Shown piece by piece: positions 1 through 5,643 of a stretch of 7,976 bases of DNA (positions within the stretch are counted from its first letter, which is position 1; every line of letters begins with the position of its first letter). Under the pieces are notes generated by a model that saw nothing but the letters and a program-made list of their open reading frames with translations, did no database searches and was not told the origin of the DNA. The stretch comes from Streptomyces sp. NRRL WC-3549 (lineage in GTDB: Bacteria > Actinomycetota > Actinomycetes > Streptomycetales > Streptomycetaceae), in NCBI RefSeq assembly GCF_000721935.1, contig NZ_KL585423.1, positions 153,698 through 161,673 on the forward strand, given 5' to 3'. The translations under genes were made by a program, and so were the position numbers.

Positions 1-925
1 CGTACCTGGCGACCAGCCGCCCCACCACCGCGAAACCGGTCTGCGGCGGGTCCCCCAGCTCGGTCAGCAGGACTTCGGAGGGACCGGCCAGCAGCGCCCG
101 GGCCCGCTTCAGCGCGTCGTCGTCCATGCCGATCCCGGCGTCGTCGACCAGGACCAGCGCACCGCGCCCCGCGGCCTGCTGGACCGTCACCGGCACCTCG
201 GTGTCCGGGTGCGAGTAGGCCGTGGCGTTGGCCAGAAGTTCGGCCAGTGCGATCGCCAGGGGTTCGGCGGCGCGGGCGACCAGGGCCAGCCGCTCCTGGC
301 GCAGATGGTTGGCGACCTTGATCCGCTCGTATCCGCCGACCCGGGACTGGGCACCGAGCACGATCTCGACGAGGGAGGAGTTCTGCCGGGCGAGCCCCGG
401 CCAGGCGTCGCAGAGCACCGCGGTGGCCTGGGTACGGCGCAGCGCGAGTTCGTTGCGGAAGTCCAGCTGCAGGATGCGCGGGTCGTCGTACTCGTGCTGG
501 AGTTCGTGCAGCAGGTGCTGGGACTGGTTGAGCAGGGACTGGATCTTGGCGGAGGTGCCGCGCATGGCCGCTCTGGCCGCCGCGTCGACCCGTCCTCGCT
601 CTTCGAGGATCGCCGTGCGCGCGGCCCGGACCACCTCGGTCAGCAGGCGTGCGGCGTCTCCCTCGACGTCGGCCGCCTCGCGCAGTCCCGGGACGGGTGC
701 GGTCCGGTGGGACAGCGCGGTGGCCGCGGCGGGTATCCGTCGCTCGGCGAGCTGGCGTATCTCCTCGGTCAGGGCGAGGGTGCGGGCCTCGGCCGCCCGT
801 GCCTGGCGGTCCGCCAGTTCGGCGCGGGCCGACGCCGCGTACGCGGCGCGGCCGGCCTGGTAGGCCCGTACGCCGTGCCAGATCGCCGTGACGACTGCGG
901 CCAGCGCCACGATCCATGGGAGCAC
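1..925 (-). CDS. Membrane-anchored sensor-kinase-like ATP-binding protein (HATPase), partial
   Basis: The reading frame stays open to the left edge, so the C-terminus is missing (308 codons visible). I place the start at a GTG (923-925) with GGTGA just upstream. This start makes the protein open with one hydrophobic segment (about residues 2-16, VLPWIVALAAVVTAIW), then an Ala/Arg/Glu-rich stretch likely to be coiled coil (about 20-75). A dimerisation-like region follows (about 115-170). The HATPase domain has ELLANAT (N233, N-box) and VDDAGIGMD (261-268, G1 box), and ends in GFAVVGRLVARY at the edge. This matches the Streptomyces family of ATP-binding sensor-histidine-kinase-like proteins. 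Where an H-box is expected the sequence is LDFRNELALRRTQ (154-166), with no histidine, so autophosphorylation is doubtful. It lies 63 bp after the MBL hydrolase gene on the same strand, probably co-transcribed. The family assignment is firm; the signal and partner are unknown. Confidence 0.85.
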   Translation of the reverse strand, partial: MLPWIVALAAVVTAIWHGVRAYQAGRAAYAASARAELADRQARAAEARTLALTEEIRQLAERRIPAAATALSHRTAPVPGLREAADVEGDAARLLTEVVRAARTAILEERGRVDAAARAAMRGTSAKIQSLLNQSQHLLHELQHEYDDPRILQLDFRNELALRRTQATAVLCDAWPGLARQNSSLVEIVLGAQSRVGGYERIKVANHLRQERLALVARAAEPLAIALAELLANATAYSHPDTEVPVTVQQAAGRGALVLVDDAGIGMDDDALKRARALLAGPSEVLLTELGDPPQTGFAVVGRLVARY

Positions 926-988
926 GGCGTCACCAGGCCCTGGTCGTCGGGAGGGGGTCGCGCGACCGGCTTCCTCTCCGGCCGGCCG

Positions 989-1981
989 TCACTCGGCGCC
1001 GCCGGTCAGGGCCGGCTCCGTCTCGTGCGCGACGGCCGCCACCTCCGCCATCACCTGGAGGACGCCGGGCATGTCGGAGCCGTCGAGGTGCCGGTACTCG
1101 CTCCCGATGGTCACCACCAGGCGCTCGGGCAGCCCGAGCGCCGGGTAGCGGCCCTCGGCGATCACCCGGCGGGCGGCTTCGAGCGCGGGCACCCCGGCGG
1201 CGTGGAGGGCGTGGGCGCGTTCGCGTACGTAGGAGAGGTAGCCGATGTGCTCGTGCACCCCGGCCCGGTCGAGCACCGGACCGTGACCGGGCACGATCAC
1301 CTCGGCGCCGGTGGCGAGCACCTGCTCGCACGCGGCGACCACGTTGCTCAGGGGGCCGGCCCAGTGCACCGGGTGGTCGCCCGGCTGGTCCGCGCTGGAG
1401 GAGAAGATGACGTCGCCGCTGAACACCGCGCGCTGGGCGGGCAGGTGGACCATCAGGTCACCGGCGGTGTGCGCGGGCGGCAGGGCCGTGATCTGGACGG
1501 CGTACTCGCCCAGGGTCAGTTCGAGCTCCCCGGTGAAGTAGGTGGTGGGCTGCACGGGTTCGGTGGACGACCAGTCGAAGACGCCGAAGTGACGGCCGAG
1601 GTAGGCGCCGAGGGGGGTGGCCGGGTCGCTCCCGGTGACCAGCGCGTGCTGCTGCTGCGGGGTGGGGTCGTAGTGGATGTGCTCCCTGGCCTCGCGGGTC
1701 GCGATGATCTCCGCGTCCGGGAGCACACCGGCGCCCCAGAAGTGGTCGCCGTTGGCGTGGGTGACGACGATGCGGTCGACACCCGCTCCGGCGGGGAGGC
1801 GCTTCTCGCTCTCGGCGAGGAACTGGCCGGCGAGCACGGAGTCGTACGGGGTGTCGATCCAGAGCCCCCCGCGTGGCGACACGAGCAGACCGCAGTTGGC
1901 CAGCCCCCAGCCACGTTTCGGCGGCAGCCAGGCGTACAAGCCCGTGCCGAGGTCAACGACGTCCCCACCCGTGATCGACAT
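989..1981 (-). CDS. MBL-fold metallo-hydrolase, 330 aa
   Basis: This is a metallo-beta-lactamase-fold hydrolase, probably cytoplasmic because no signal peptide is visible. Metal-site motifs appear in order: VTHANGDHFWG (H75, N77, D79, H80), PPAHTAGD (H171), FSGD (D190) and VPGHGPV (H233). The standard first motif is HxHxDH; here the middle ligand is Asn. The family includes glyoxalase-II-like, lactonase-like and polyketide-associated hydrolases, so the substrate cannot be named. An ATG farther upstream (2080) would add 33 residues unlike the family. I prefer the ATG at 1981, where MSITGGDVVDLGTGLYAWLPP begins the fold. No Shine-Dalgarno precedes it, but a CATAAT box sits six bases upstream, fitting a leaderless mRNA. 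A C-terminal helical part (about 240-330) follows the catalytic domain. The kinase-like gene lies 63 bp downstream on the same strand and probably shares the transcript. Confidence 0.9.
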   Translation of the reverse strand: MSITGGDVVDLGTGLYAWLPPKRGWGLANCGLLVSPRGGLWIDTPYDSVLAGQFLAESEKRLPAGAGVDRIVVTHANGDHFWGAGVLPDAEIIATREAREHIHYDPTPQQQHALVTGSDPATPLGAYLGRHFGVFDWSSTEPVQPTTYFTGELELTLGEYAVQITALPPAHTAGDLMVHLPAQRAVFSGDVIFSSSADQPGDHPVHWAGPLSNVVAACEQVLATGAEVIVPGHGPVLDRAGVHEHIGYLSYVRERAHALHAAGVPALEAARRVIAEGRYPALGLPERLVVTIGSEYRHLDGSDMPGVLQVMAEVAAVAHETEPALTGGAE

Positions 1982-1993
1982 GGGCCGATTATG
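1982..1993 (-). promoter_or_regulatory. Probable leaderless promoter -10 box for the MBL gene
   Basis: On the minus strand CATAAT (1988-1993) lies exactly six bases before the ATG at 1981, which would put the transcription start on the A of the start codon. No ribosome-binding site is visible. The -35 region at 17-18 bp spacing (ACGTGC or AACGTG) is poor, so the promoter is moderately supported. Confidence 0.4.
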
Positions 1994-2260
1994 CCGACCG
2001 GGAACCGGCCGCACGTTCGAACTCAGCCATTCCCTACGACCGGTGGCGCGAAATCGCCTGCCCTCCGGGCGATCCACCACTCACGCGCCATCTCCTTTCT
2101 CCGAGTCACCCCGCGCCTCCTGGGTGATTCGTCGCGAGATGAGATGGGTTGGCCGGACGAGGCAGGGGGCTACCCGCTCAGCCGTGGGCGAATCGGAACG
2201 AGCCGACCAGTGCCGGAGTATGACTGAAAAGAGCCCCCACCCCCGTCGGGCCGCTGCTCA
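1994..2260. other. Divergent intergenic stretch with no gene
   Basis: This lies between the MBL gene (minus) and the SIS gene (plus). I see no credible small gene: the open frames crossing it have no ribosome-binding site and extend antisense into the neighbours. The only clear structure is a two-part inverted repeat at 2042-2078, listed separately. Confidence 0.6.
2042..2078. repeat. Two-part inverted repeat between divergent promoters
   Basis: An outer arm pair GGTGG/CCACC encloses an inner arm pair ATCGCC/GGCGAT around a nine-base loop, with a one-sided six-base internal loop (CGCGAA). It sits about 50 bp upstream of the MBL -10 box. It could be an operator or simply a chance GC-rich dyad. 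Confidence 0.35.
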
Positions 2261-2265
2261 CTCGA

Positions 2266-2298
2266 TGCTTGTTCTTGCTTGATTGACCCCTATAGCAT
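2266..2298 (+). promoter_or_regulatory. Promoter of the SIS gene with overlapping TGCTTG direct repeats
   Basis: A -35-like TTGTTC (2269-2274) is followed by TATAGC at 16 bp (2291-2296), or TAGCAT at 18 bp (2293-2298). Transcription would start near 2303-2305, about 64 bases before the ATG. TGCTTG occurs twice, at 2266-2271 and 2276-2281, exactly ten bases (one helical turn) apart, overlapping the -35. T/G-rich direct repeats over a promoter resemble operators of DeoR-family sugar regulators. That regulator assignment is inference. Confidence 0.5.
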
Positions 2299-2367
2299 GC
2301 AGAACTGAACATCCTGGCGATCAATTCACCCATGCGTGCGGCAGCAGCGGAAGCGGAGTGCAGAGAC

Positions 2368-3255
2368 ATGTCCCATGTCGAGACCGAGACAGCCGATCAG
2401 CCGGCGTGCTGGCGCCGTGCCGTACGGGTCGCGGCCGACCGGGCGGCGGTACTGCCCGCCCCCGGCGAACGCGTCGCCGTCGTCGGCTGCGGCACCTCGT
2501 ACTACATCGCCCAGGCCTACGCGGCGCTCCGCGAGGGCTCCGGTCAGGGCGAGTCGGACGCCTTCGCCGCCTCGGAGTTCCCCCTCGGCCGTACGTACGA
2601 CCGTGTGGTCGCGCTGACCCGGTCGGGGACGACGACCGAGGTGTTCGAACTGCTGACCCGGCTGCGCGGAACCACGCGCACGGTGGCGGTGACCGCCGAC
2701 CCCGACACGCCGGTGCCGGAGATCGCTGACGACGTGGTGCTGCTCGACTTCGCCGACGAACGGTCCGTCGTGCAGACGCGGTTCGCCACCACCGCGCTCA
2801 CCCTGTTCCGCGCCCATCTCGGGCTGCACACCGAAGCGGTCGTACGGGACGCGGAGGCCGCGCTGGCCGAGCCGCTGCCCGAAGGCCTGCTGGACTGCAC
2901 CCAGTTCAGCTTCCTGGGGCGCGGCTGGACGGTGGGGCTGGCCAACGAGGCGGCGCTCAAGATGAAGGAGGCGTCGCTGTCCTGGACGGAGTCGTATCCG
3001 GCGATGGAGTACCGCCACGGCCCCATCAGCATCGCGACGGCCGGGACGGCGACGTGGATGTTCGGAGCGGCGCCGGAGGGTCTGGCGGAGCAGGTACGGG
3101 CGACGGGCGCCCGCTGGGTGGAGAGCGACCTGGACCCGTTGGCCGAGCTGGTCAGGGTCCAGCGGCTGGCGATCGCCAGGGCGGTGGCCCAGGGCCTCGA
3201 CCCCGACCTCCCGAGGCATCTGACCCGCTCGGTGGTCCTCGACCCTCAGGGCTGA
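2368..3255 (+). CDS. SIS-domain sugar isomerase/deaminase-like protein, 295 aa
   Basis: This protein has two SIS (sugar isomerase) domains in the GlmS-isomerase/AgaS/FrlB style, and would act in the cytoplasm on phosphorylated amino or keto sugars. SIS 1 (about residues 30-150) has VVGCGTSYY (38-46) and the phosphate-binding loop LTRSGTTTEV (83-92). SIS 2 (about 178-290) has FLGRGWTVGLANEAALKMKE (183-202) and MEYRHGP (214-220), placing E195, K199, E215 and H218 where this family has conserved site residues. Length is usual for stand-alone SIS isomerases lacking the GlmS glutaminase domain. I chose the ATG at 2368 because GGAG lies nine bases upstream; an ATG at 2332 lacks a good site. It is monocistronic, with its own promoter and a hairpin ten bases after the stop. 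The exact substrate is unknown. Confidence 0.88.
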   Translation: MSHVETETADQPACWRRAVRVAADRAAVLPAPGERVAVVGCGTSYYIAQAYAALREGSGQGESDAFAASEFPLGRTYDRVVALTRSGTTTEVFELLTRLRGTTRTVAVTADPDTPVPEIADDVVLLDFADERSVVQTRFATTALTLFRAHLGLHTEAVVRDAEAALAEPLPEGLLDCTQFSFLGRGWTVGLANEAALKMKEASLSWTESYPAMEYRHGPISIATAGTATWMFGAAPEGLAEQVRATGARWVESDLDPLAELVRVQRLAIARAVAQGLDPDLPRHLTRSVVLDPQG

Positions 3256-3265
3256 CGACCTGGCG

Positions 3266-3305
3266 CACGGGCCCGGCCGCCGCGGACACGCTGCCGGGCC
3301 CCGTG
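3266..3305 (+). terminator. Hairpin terminator after the SIS gene
   Basis: Arms CACGGGCCCGGC (3266-3277) and GCCGGGCCCCGTG (3293-3305) pair with one bulged base around a 15-base loop, starting ten bases after the stop codon. There is no T-run, which is common for Streptomyces terminators. Confidence 0.7.
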
Positions 3306-3503
3306 TGAGGCAGGCCCGGCCCGCGCGGTGAGCAGCACGGCACGGCGGCACGGAGCGACGCCCGGACGTGTCCTCGGGCGAGCGGGCTCCGTGCGGGCAC
3401 ACGGGAGGGGGCCGGGCGGGCCCGTACCTCCGGGGGACACGCGCGGCCTGCCGGTAACCGTCGTGCGGCCCGGACCGAACGCGCGGCGGGCACGGCCGGG
3501 CCC

Positions 3504-3533
3504 GGGACGGGCCCCGCTCCCGGGGCTCGTCCC
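3504..3533. terminator. Strong 13-bp hairpin, possible bidirectional terminator
   Basis: GGGACGGGCCCCG (3504-3516) pairs with CGGGGCTCGTCCC (3521-3533) across a four-base CTCC loop, with a single G-T wobble. This is the tightest stem in the convergent spacer. It would serve as a backup terminator for either strand. Confidence 0.6.
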
Positions 3534-3575
3534 CGGTCCCGGTCCGGCTCGGCCCCGCGCTGGGTTCCGGTTCCG

Positions 3576-3610
3576 GGGCCTGTCCCGGGAGCGGCCCCCG
3601 GAACAGGCCC
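3576..3610 (-). terminator. Hairpin terminator of the 190-aa gene
   Basis: GGGCCTGT (3576-3583) pairs with ACAGGCCC (3603-3610), then after one mismatch CCGGG pairs with CCCGG around a seven-base loop. On the minus strand it begins five bases after the stop codon of the upstream gene. No T-run follows. Confidence 0.65.
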
Positions 3611-3615
3611 GGGAG

Positions 3616-4188
3616 TCAGGTTTCCTCGAAGTAGGCGTCCAGCGCCGCGTCCAGCTCCGCCGTCCACTCCTTGAGCCTGGCCCTGGCCGGCGCCTCTACC
3701 TCGGCGTTGAACCAACGGCGGTTCGCCAGGTGCACCGTGACGGTGAACCGGCGCCCGAGGCGGGGGGTCTTGACCTCGACCGCCCCGATCTCCGACCAGT
3801 CGAACTCCGCCTCCTGGTCGTCCAGCCGGAAGCGGACGCCCTCACGGGCCACCCGGATGGACCCGCGCCGGTCGCTGACCTCGAAGACGGGGCCGTCCTC
3901 CGGCCCGGAGCCCTCACCGGCCCCGTCCGGGCCGGCCTCCGGGTCCCGGGCCCCGTCCTGGTCCTCGGCAACGGCCTCCGTCGCGTCCGCGGGAGCCTCC
4001 GCCTGATCCGCGGCGACGGCGTCCTCCACCACCGCGTCGGACACCCCGGCTTCCCCCTCGGACTCCTTCGGCCCCTTCTTCGCCTCCTCCGTCCGCACCG
4101 GGGCAGGGGCCGTCAGGCCGGGGATGAACGCCGGGTCGGTCCCCGCGGCGAACTCGGGCTTGGTGTTTGAATCTATGCGCTGCTCCAC
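3616..4188 (-). CDS. Conserved hypothetical protein with acidic linker, 190 aa
   Basis: Function is unknown. The N-terminal part (about 1-33) is followed by a long Glu/Asp/Ala/Pro-rich, probably disordered linker (about 34-100). A compact domain then runs to the end (about 100-190), opening PVFEVSDRRGSI and alternating predicted beta strands (VRFRLDDQEAEFDWSEIGAV, FTVTVHLANRRWFNAEVEA) before a final helix (LKEWTAELDAALDAYFEE). That layout resembles a small PH-like barrel closed by a helix, but this is inference from pattern alone. I recall similar proteins only as uncharacterised Streptomyces entries. No signal peptide or membrane segment is seen. I choose GTG at 4188: no Shine-Dalgarno is present, but a promoter ends seven bases upstream, suggesting a leaderless message. 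The longer ATG start at 4284 would read out-of-frame sequence inside the upstream cell-wall gene. The first 16 bases overlap the 3' end of that gene. Confidence 0.75.
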   Translation of the reverse strand: MEQRIDSNTKPEFAAGTDPAFIPGLTAPAPVRTEEAKKGPKESEGEAGVSDAVVEDAVAADQAEAPADATEAVAEDQDGARDPEAGPDGAGEGSGPEDGPVFEVSDRRGSIRVAREGVRFRLDDQEAEFDWSEIGAVEVKTPRLGRRFTVTVHLANRRWFNAEVEAPARARLKEWTAELDAALDAYFEET

Positions 4189-5093
4189 GGCGGGCAGTAT
4201 GGACGACGAACCTGTACGTGACCAGTCGCCCCGCCCCCGGTACGGCACCCGACGCCGAACGGCCGGTGGGCGGCGTAGTTGCACGCGGCCGTGATGTTGG
4301 CGACCGGGTCGTAGCTGTCCATCGACGTGCCGGGCACGTGGTAGGCCTGGAAGGTCGGGTCGATGACCTGCAGCAGGCCCTTGGACGGCACGCCGTTGAC
4401 CGCGTTGATGTCCCAGTTGTTGATGGCCAGCGGGTTGCCGGAGGACTCACGCATGATGTTGCGGTGGATGCCCTCGTAGGTGCCGGGGATGCCGTGCTCG
4501 GCCATGACCGAGAGCGACTCCCTGATCCAGCCGTCGAGGTTGTTGGTGTACGCGACCGGCGCGGCCTCCACCGCCGCGACGGGCGTGCCCTGCGCGACGA
4601 CGTCGTTGCCGGTGCGCTCCGAACGGTCGGCGCGGTCGGCGCTCTCCGTACGGACCGCGGAATCCGAGGCCCCGGAAGCGGCCGTGTCCGCCGTCCTGCC
4701 CTCGGCCTCGGCGCCCTTGTGCGCCGTGGCTCCGATGGTCAGCTTCAGGCCCGGGTGAATGAGGTCGGGATTGCCGCCGATGACCTTTCGGTTGTCCTTG
4801 TACAGCTCCTGCCAGCCACCGCTCACGGAATGGTCGCGGGCGATCTTGGCAAGGGAATCACCCAAGATCACGGAATAGGTGGCGGACTCCGAGTCCTTTC
4901 CGGCAATTTCCTTGCCGGACACGGCAGTCGAGGCTGCGGCCTTTTCGACGGCGACCGGCTGCGCCGGCGCCGCGAAGGCCCCGGTCGCACCGATCAGCGG
5001 GAGGGCCAGAGCGGCTCCACCCGTGCTCACGGCGATGATGCCGCGGGTCAGCGAGTTGCGCTCGGAACGACGGCGATGAGCCTTTGCGGGCAT
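4173..5093 (-). CDS. Secreted LysM and lytic-transglycosylase-like cell-wall protein, 306 aa
   Basis: This is a secreted protein expected to bind and cut peptidoglycan. The start ATG (5093) has a strong GGAGAGGA site seven bases upstream. A basic N-region (KAHRRRSER) and hydrophobic core form a signal peptide, with likely cleavage near ATGAFAA (residues 36-42). A LysM domain spans about 72-120 (SVILGDSLAKIA, LYKDNRKVIGGNPDLIHPG). An Ala/Glu/Arg-rich linker follows (about 122-180). The SLT-like domain (about 182-277) has GTYEGIHRNIMRESSGNP, with E216 the likely catalytic Glu, then GLLQVIDPTFQAY and NITAACNYAAHR. Homologues I recall end soon after with RYGSxDNV and an aromatic. Here residues 278-306 are Pro/Gly/Cys/Arg-rich and end in a TAG stop that overlaps the next gene by 16 bases, suggesting an altered 3' end. 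A c-di-AMP riboswitch controls it. Confidence 0.9.
   Translation of the reverse strand: MPAKAHRRRSERNSLTRGIIAVSTGGAALALPLIGATGAFAAPAQPVAVEKAAASTAVSGKEIAGKDSESATYSVILGDSLAKIARDHSVSGGWQELYKDNRKVIGGNPDLIHPGLKLTIGATAHKGAEAEGRTADTAASGASDSAVRTESADRADRSERTGNDVVAQGTPVAAVEAAPVAYTNNLDGWIRESLSVMAEHGIPGTYEGIHRNIMRESSGNPLAINNWDINAVNGVPSKGLLQVIDPTFQAYHVPGTSMDSYDPVANITAACNYAAHRPFGVGCRTGGGATGHVQVRRPYCPPWSSA
4189..4224 (-). promoter_or_regulatory. Leaderless promoter of the 190-aa gene
   Basis: On the minus strand TGGTCA (4219-4224), a 17-base spacer and CATACT (4196-4201) are followed after seven bases by the GTG start. Transcription would begin at or one base before the start codon. The promoter lies within the 3' end of the upstream LysM/SLT coding region. 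Confidence 0.5.
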
Positions 5094-5102
5094 GCTGAAT
5101 TC

Positions 5103-5275
5103 CTCTCCGTCGCCTGCGAAGTGAGCTGTCGGGTTCGGGCTGGAGATGCCCGGCCGCAGATGACTGCGACTTCACCCCGAGCCGCTCCGGATACCGGATC
5201 GGCACTTACCTGGGTCCCCCGCTCCTGCCGTACGAGATGTGGTCGGGTTCCCGGACGGCGGCAGGATTCGGCGTT
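5103..5275 (-). promoter_or_regulatory. ydaO-type c-di-AMP riboswitch
   Basis: The leader of the LysM/SLT gene carries the hallmark conserved blocks of the ydaO/yuaA class in the right order on the minus strand. These are CGCCGAATCCTGCC, CGGGAACCCGACC, GGCAGGAGCGGGGGACCCAGG-like (split across about 5210-5230), GGGGTGAA, and the 3' block CCCGAACCCGACAGCTCACTT followed by CGCAGGCGAC. The outer CGCC/GGCG arms can close P1. The 3' edge abuts the GGAGAGGA ribosome-binding site, so control may act on translation or on readthrough. This class binds cyclic di-AMP and is known upstream of Streptomyces wall hydrolase genes. The boundaries are approximate. Confidence 0.9.
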
Positions 5276-5293
5276 CCATCCGGAGTGAGGGTG

Positions 5294-5323
5294 ACCGTAG
5301 GCGAGAAAAGCCGAAAGGAACAA
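5294..5323 (-). promoter_or_regulatory. Promoter of the riboswitch and LysM/SLT gene
   Basis: On the minus strand TTGTTC (5318-5323), an 18-base spacer and TACGGT (5294-5299) form a vegetative-type promoter. Predicted start is near 5286-5288, about ten bases before the riboswitch aptamer, giving a leader of roughly 195 bases. Confidence 0.6.
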
Positions 5324-5328
5324 GCCGC

Positions 5329-5377
5329 GAATTCGTGATCACAATTCATTCGCATGATCAATTCTCAGGAATTCGTG
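5329..5377. repeat. AT-rich island with GAATTCGTG and TGATCA repeats
   Basis: In otherwise GC-rich DNA, GAATTCGTG occurs at 5329-5337 and 5369-5377, exactly 40 bases apart. TGATCA occurs at 5336-5341 and 5355-5360, each followed by AATTC (with one extra base in the first copy). GTGATCAC (5335-5342) is a perfect palindrome. The block starts six bases upstream of the -35 box of the LysM/SLT promoter, where an activator site or UP-like element would sit. Confidence 0.55.
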
Positions 5378-5461
5378 TTACCGAGCCCACACCGGCCCAC
5401 CGCCCATCCCCGCACAGCAAGGGAACCGGCGGGCACGCCACGGCGTCCGGGGCCCTCCCGC

Positions 5462-5475
5462 GTGACCCTGGTCAC
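5462..5475. promoter_or_regulatory. Crp-like palindrome GTG-N6-GTCAC
   Basis: GTGACC, two bases, GGTCAC form a dyad that fits the GTG-N6-GNCAC pattern reported for Streptomyces coelicolor Crp. It lies about 175 bp upstream of the LysM/SLT transcription start and about 170 bp before the 80-aa gene, so either could be the target. Other parts of 5378-5555 show no gene or clear structure. Confidence 0.4.
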
Positions 5476-5555
5476 GGCGTCCGATACGGGCGATTTGCAC
5501 CACCGCGCGGCCCTCCGGGTCGCACGTGGAGCCGCCCTCCGAGTGAAGGGTCTAA

Positions 5556-5585
5556 TTGCACTTAACCCCCCCATACCGGTCATAT
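5556..5585 (+). promoter_or_regulatory. Weak promoter candidate for the 80-aa gene
   Basis: TTGCAC (5556-5561) is a fair -35 box, and TCATAT (5580-5585) at 18-base spacing is a poor -10. The local AT-rich sequence (TCTAATTGCACTTAA) supports a promoter region, but the exact boxes are uncertain. Confidence 0.3.
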
Positions 5586-5643
5586 GGCTCAGCGTTGGGC
5601 CGTGCGCGGCATGGCGCAGGCGGGTGCGTGGAACCGGTCAGCC

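Larger units (their letters stand above)
3306..3615. other. GC-rich convergent spacer with no gene
   Basis: Very C/G-rich sequence separates the convergent SIS gene and 190-aa gene. Near-repeats of GGTCCCGG, GGTTCCGG and GGCCCGGG recur between about 3490 and 3610. Open frames here translate to Pro/Gly/Arg-rich low-complexity peptides without start signals, so I call no gene. Hairpins at 3504-3533 and 3576-3610 are listed separately. Confidence 0.65.

Noticed and set aside
209..2227. Very long plus-strand open frame (672 codons) opposite the kinase-like and MBL genes
   Set aside because: It is the antisense shadow of two genes with clear domains. Its product is Gly/Arg/Val-rich without motifs, and it has no convincing start signal.
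3367..3441. Inverted CGTGTCC / GGACACG pair in the convergent spacer
   Set aside because: Only seven bases per arm, over 60 bases apart, in very GC-rich DNA; readily explained by chance.
3152..3715. Minus-strand Pro/Gly-rich open frame in the convergent spacer
   Set aside because: Low complexity from GC-rich hairpin sequence, and it overlaps two genes on both sides.
3328..4170. Plus-strand open frame through the convergent spacer and 190-aa gene
   Set aside because: Pro/Arg/Gly-rich translation, no ribosome site, and it runs antisense to a gene with better coding character and promoter.
4167..5288. Plus-strand open frame opposite the LysM/SLT gene and riboswitch
   Set aside because: Antisense to a clear secreted protein and to the riboswitch. 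No recognisable domains.
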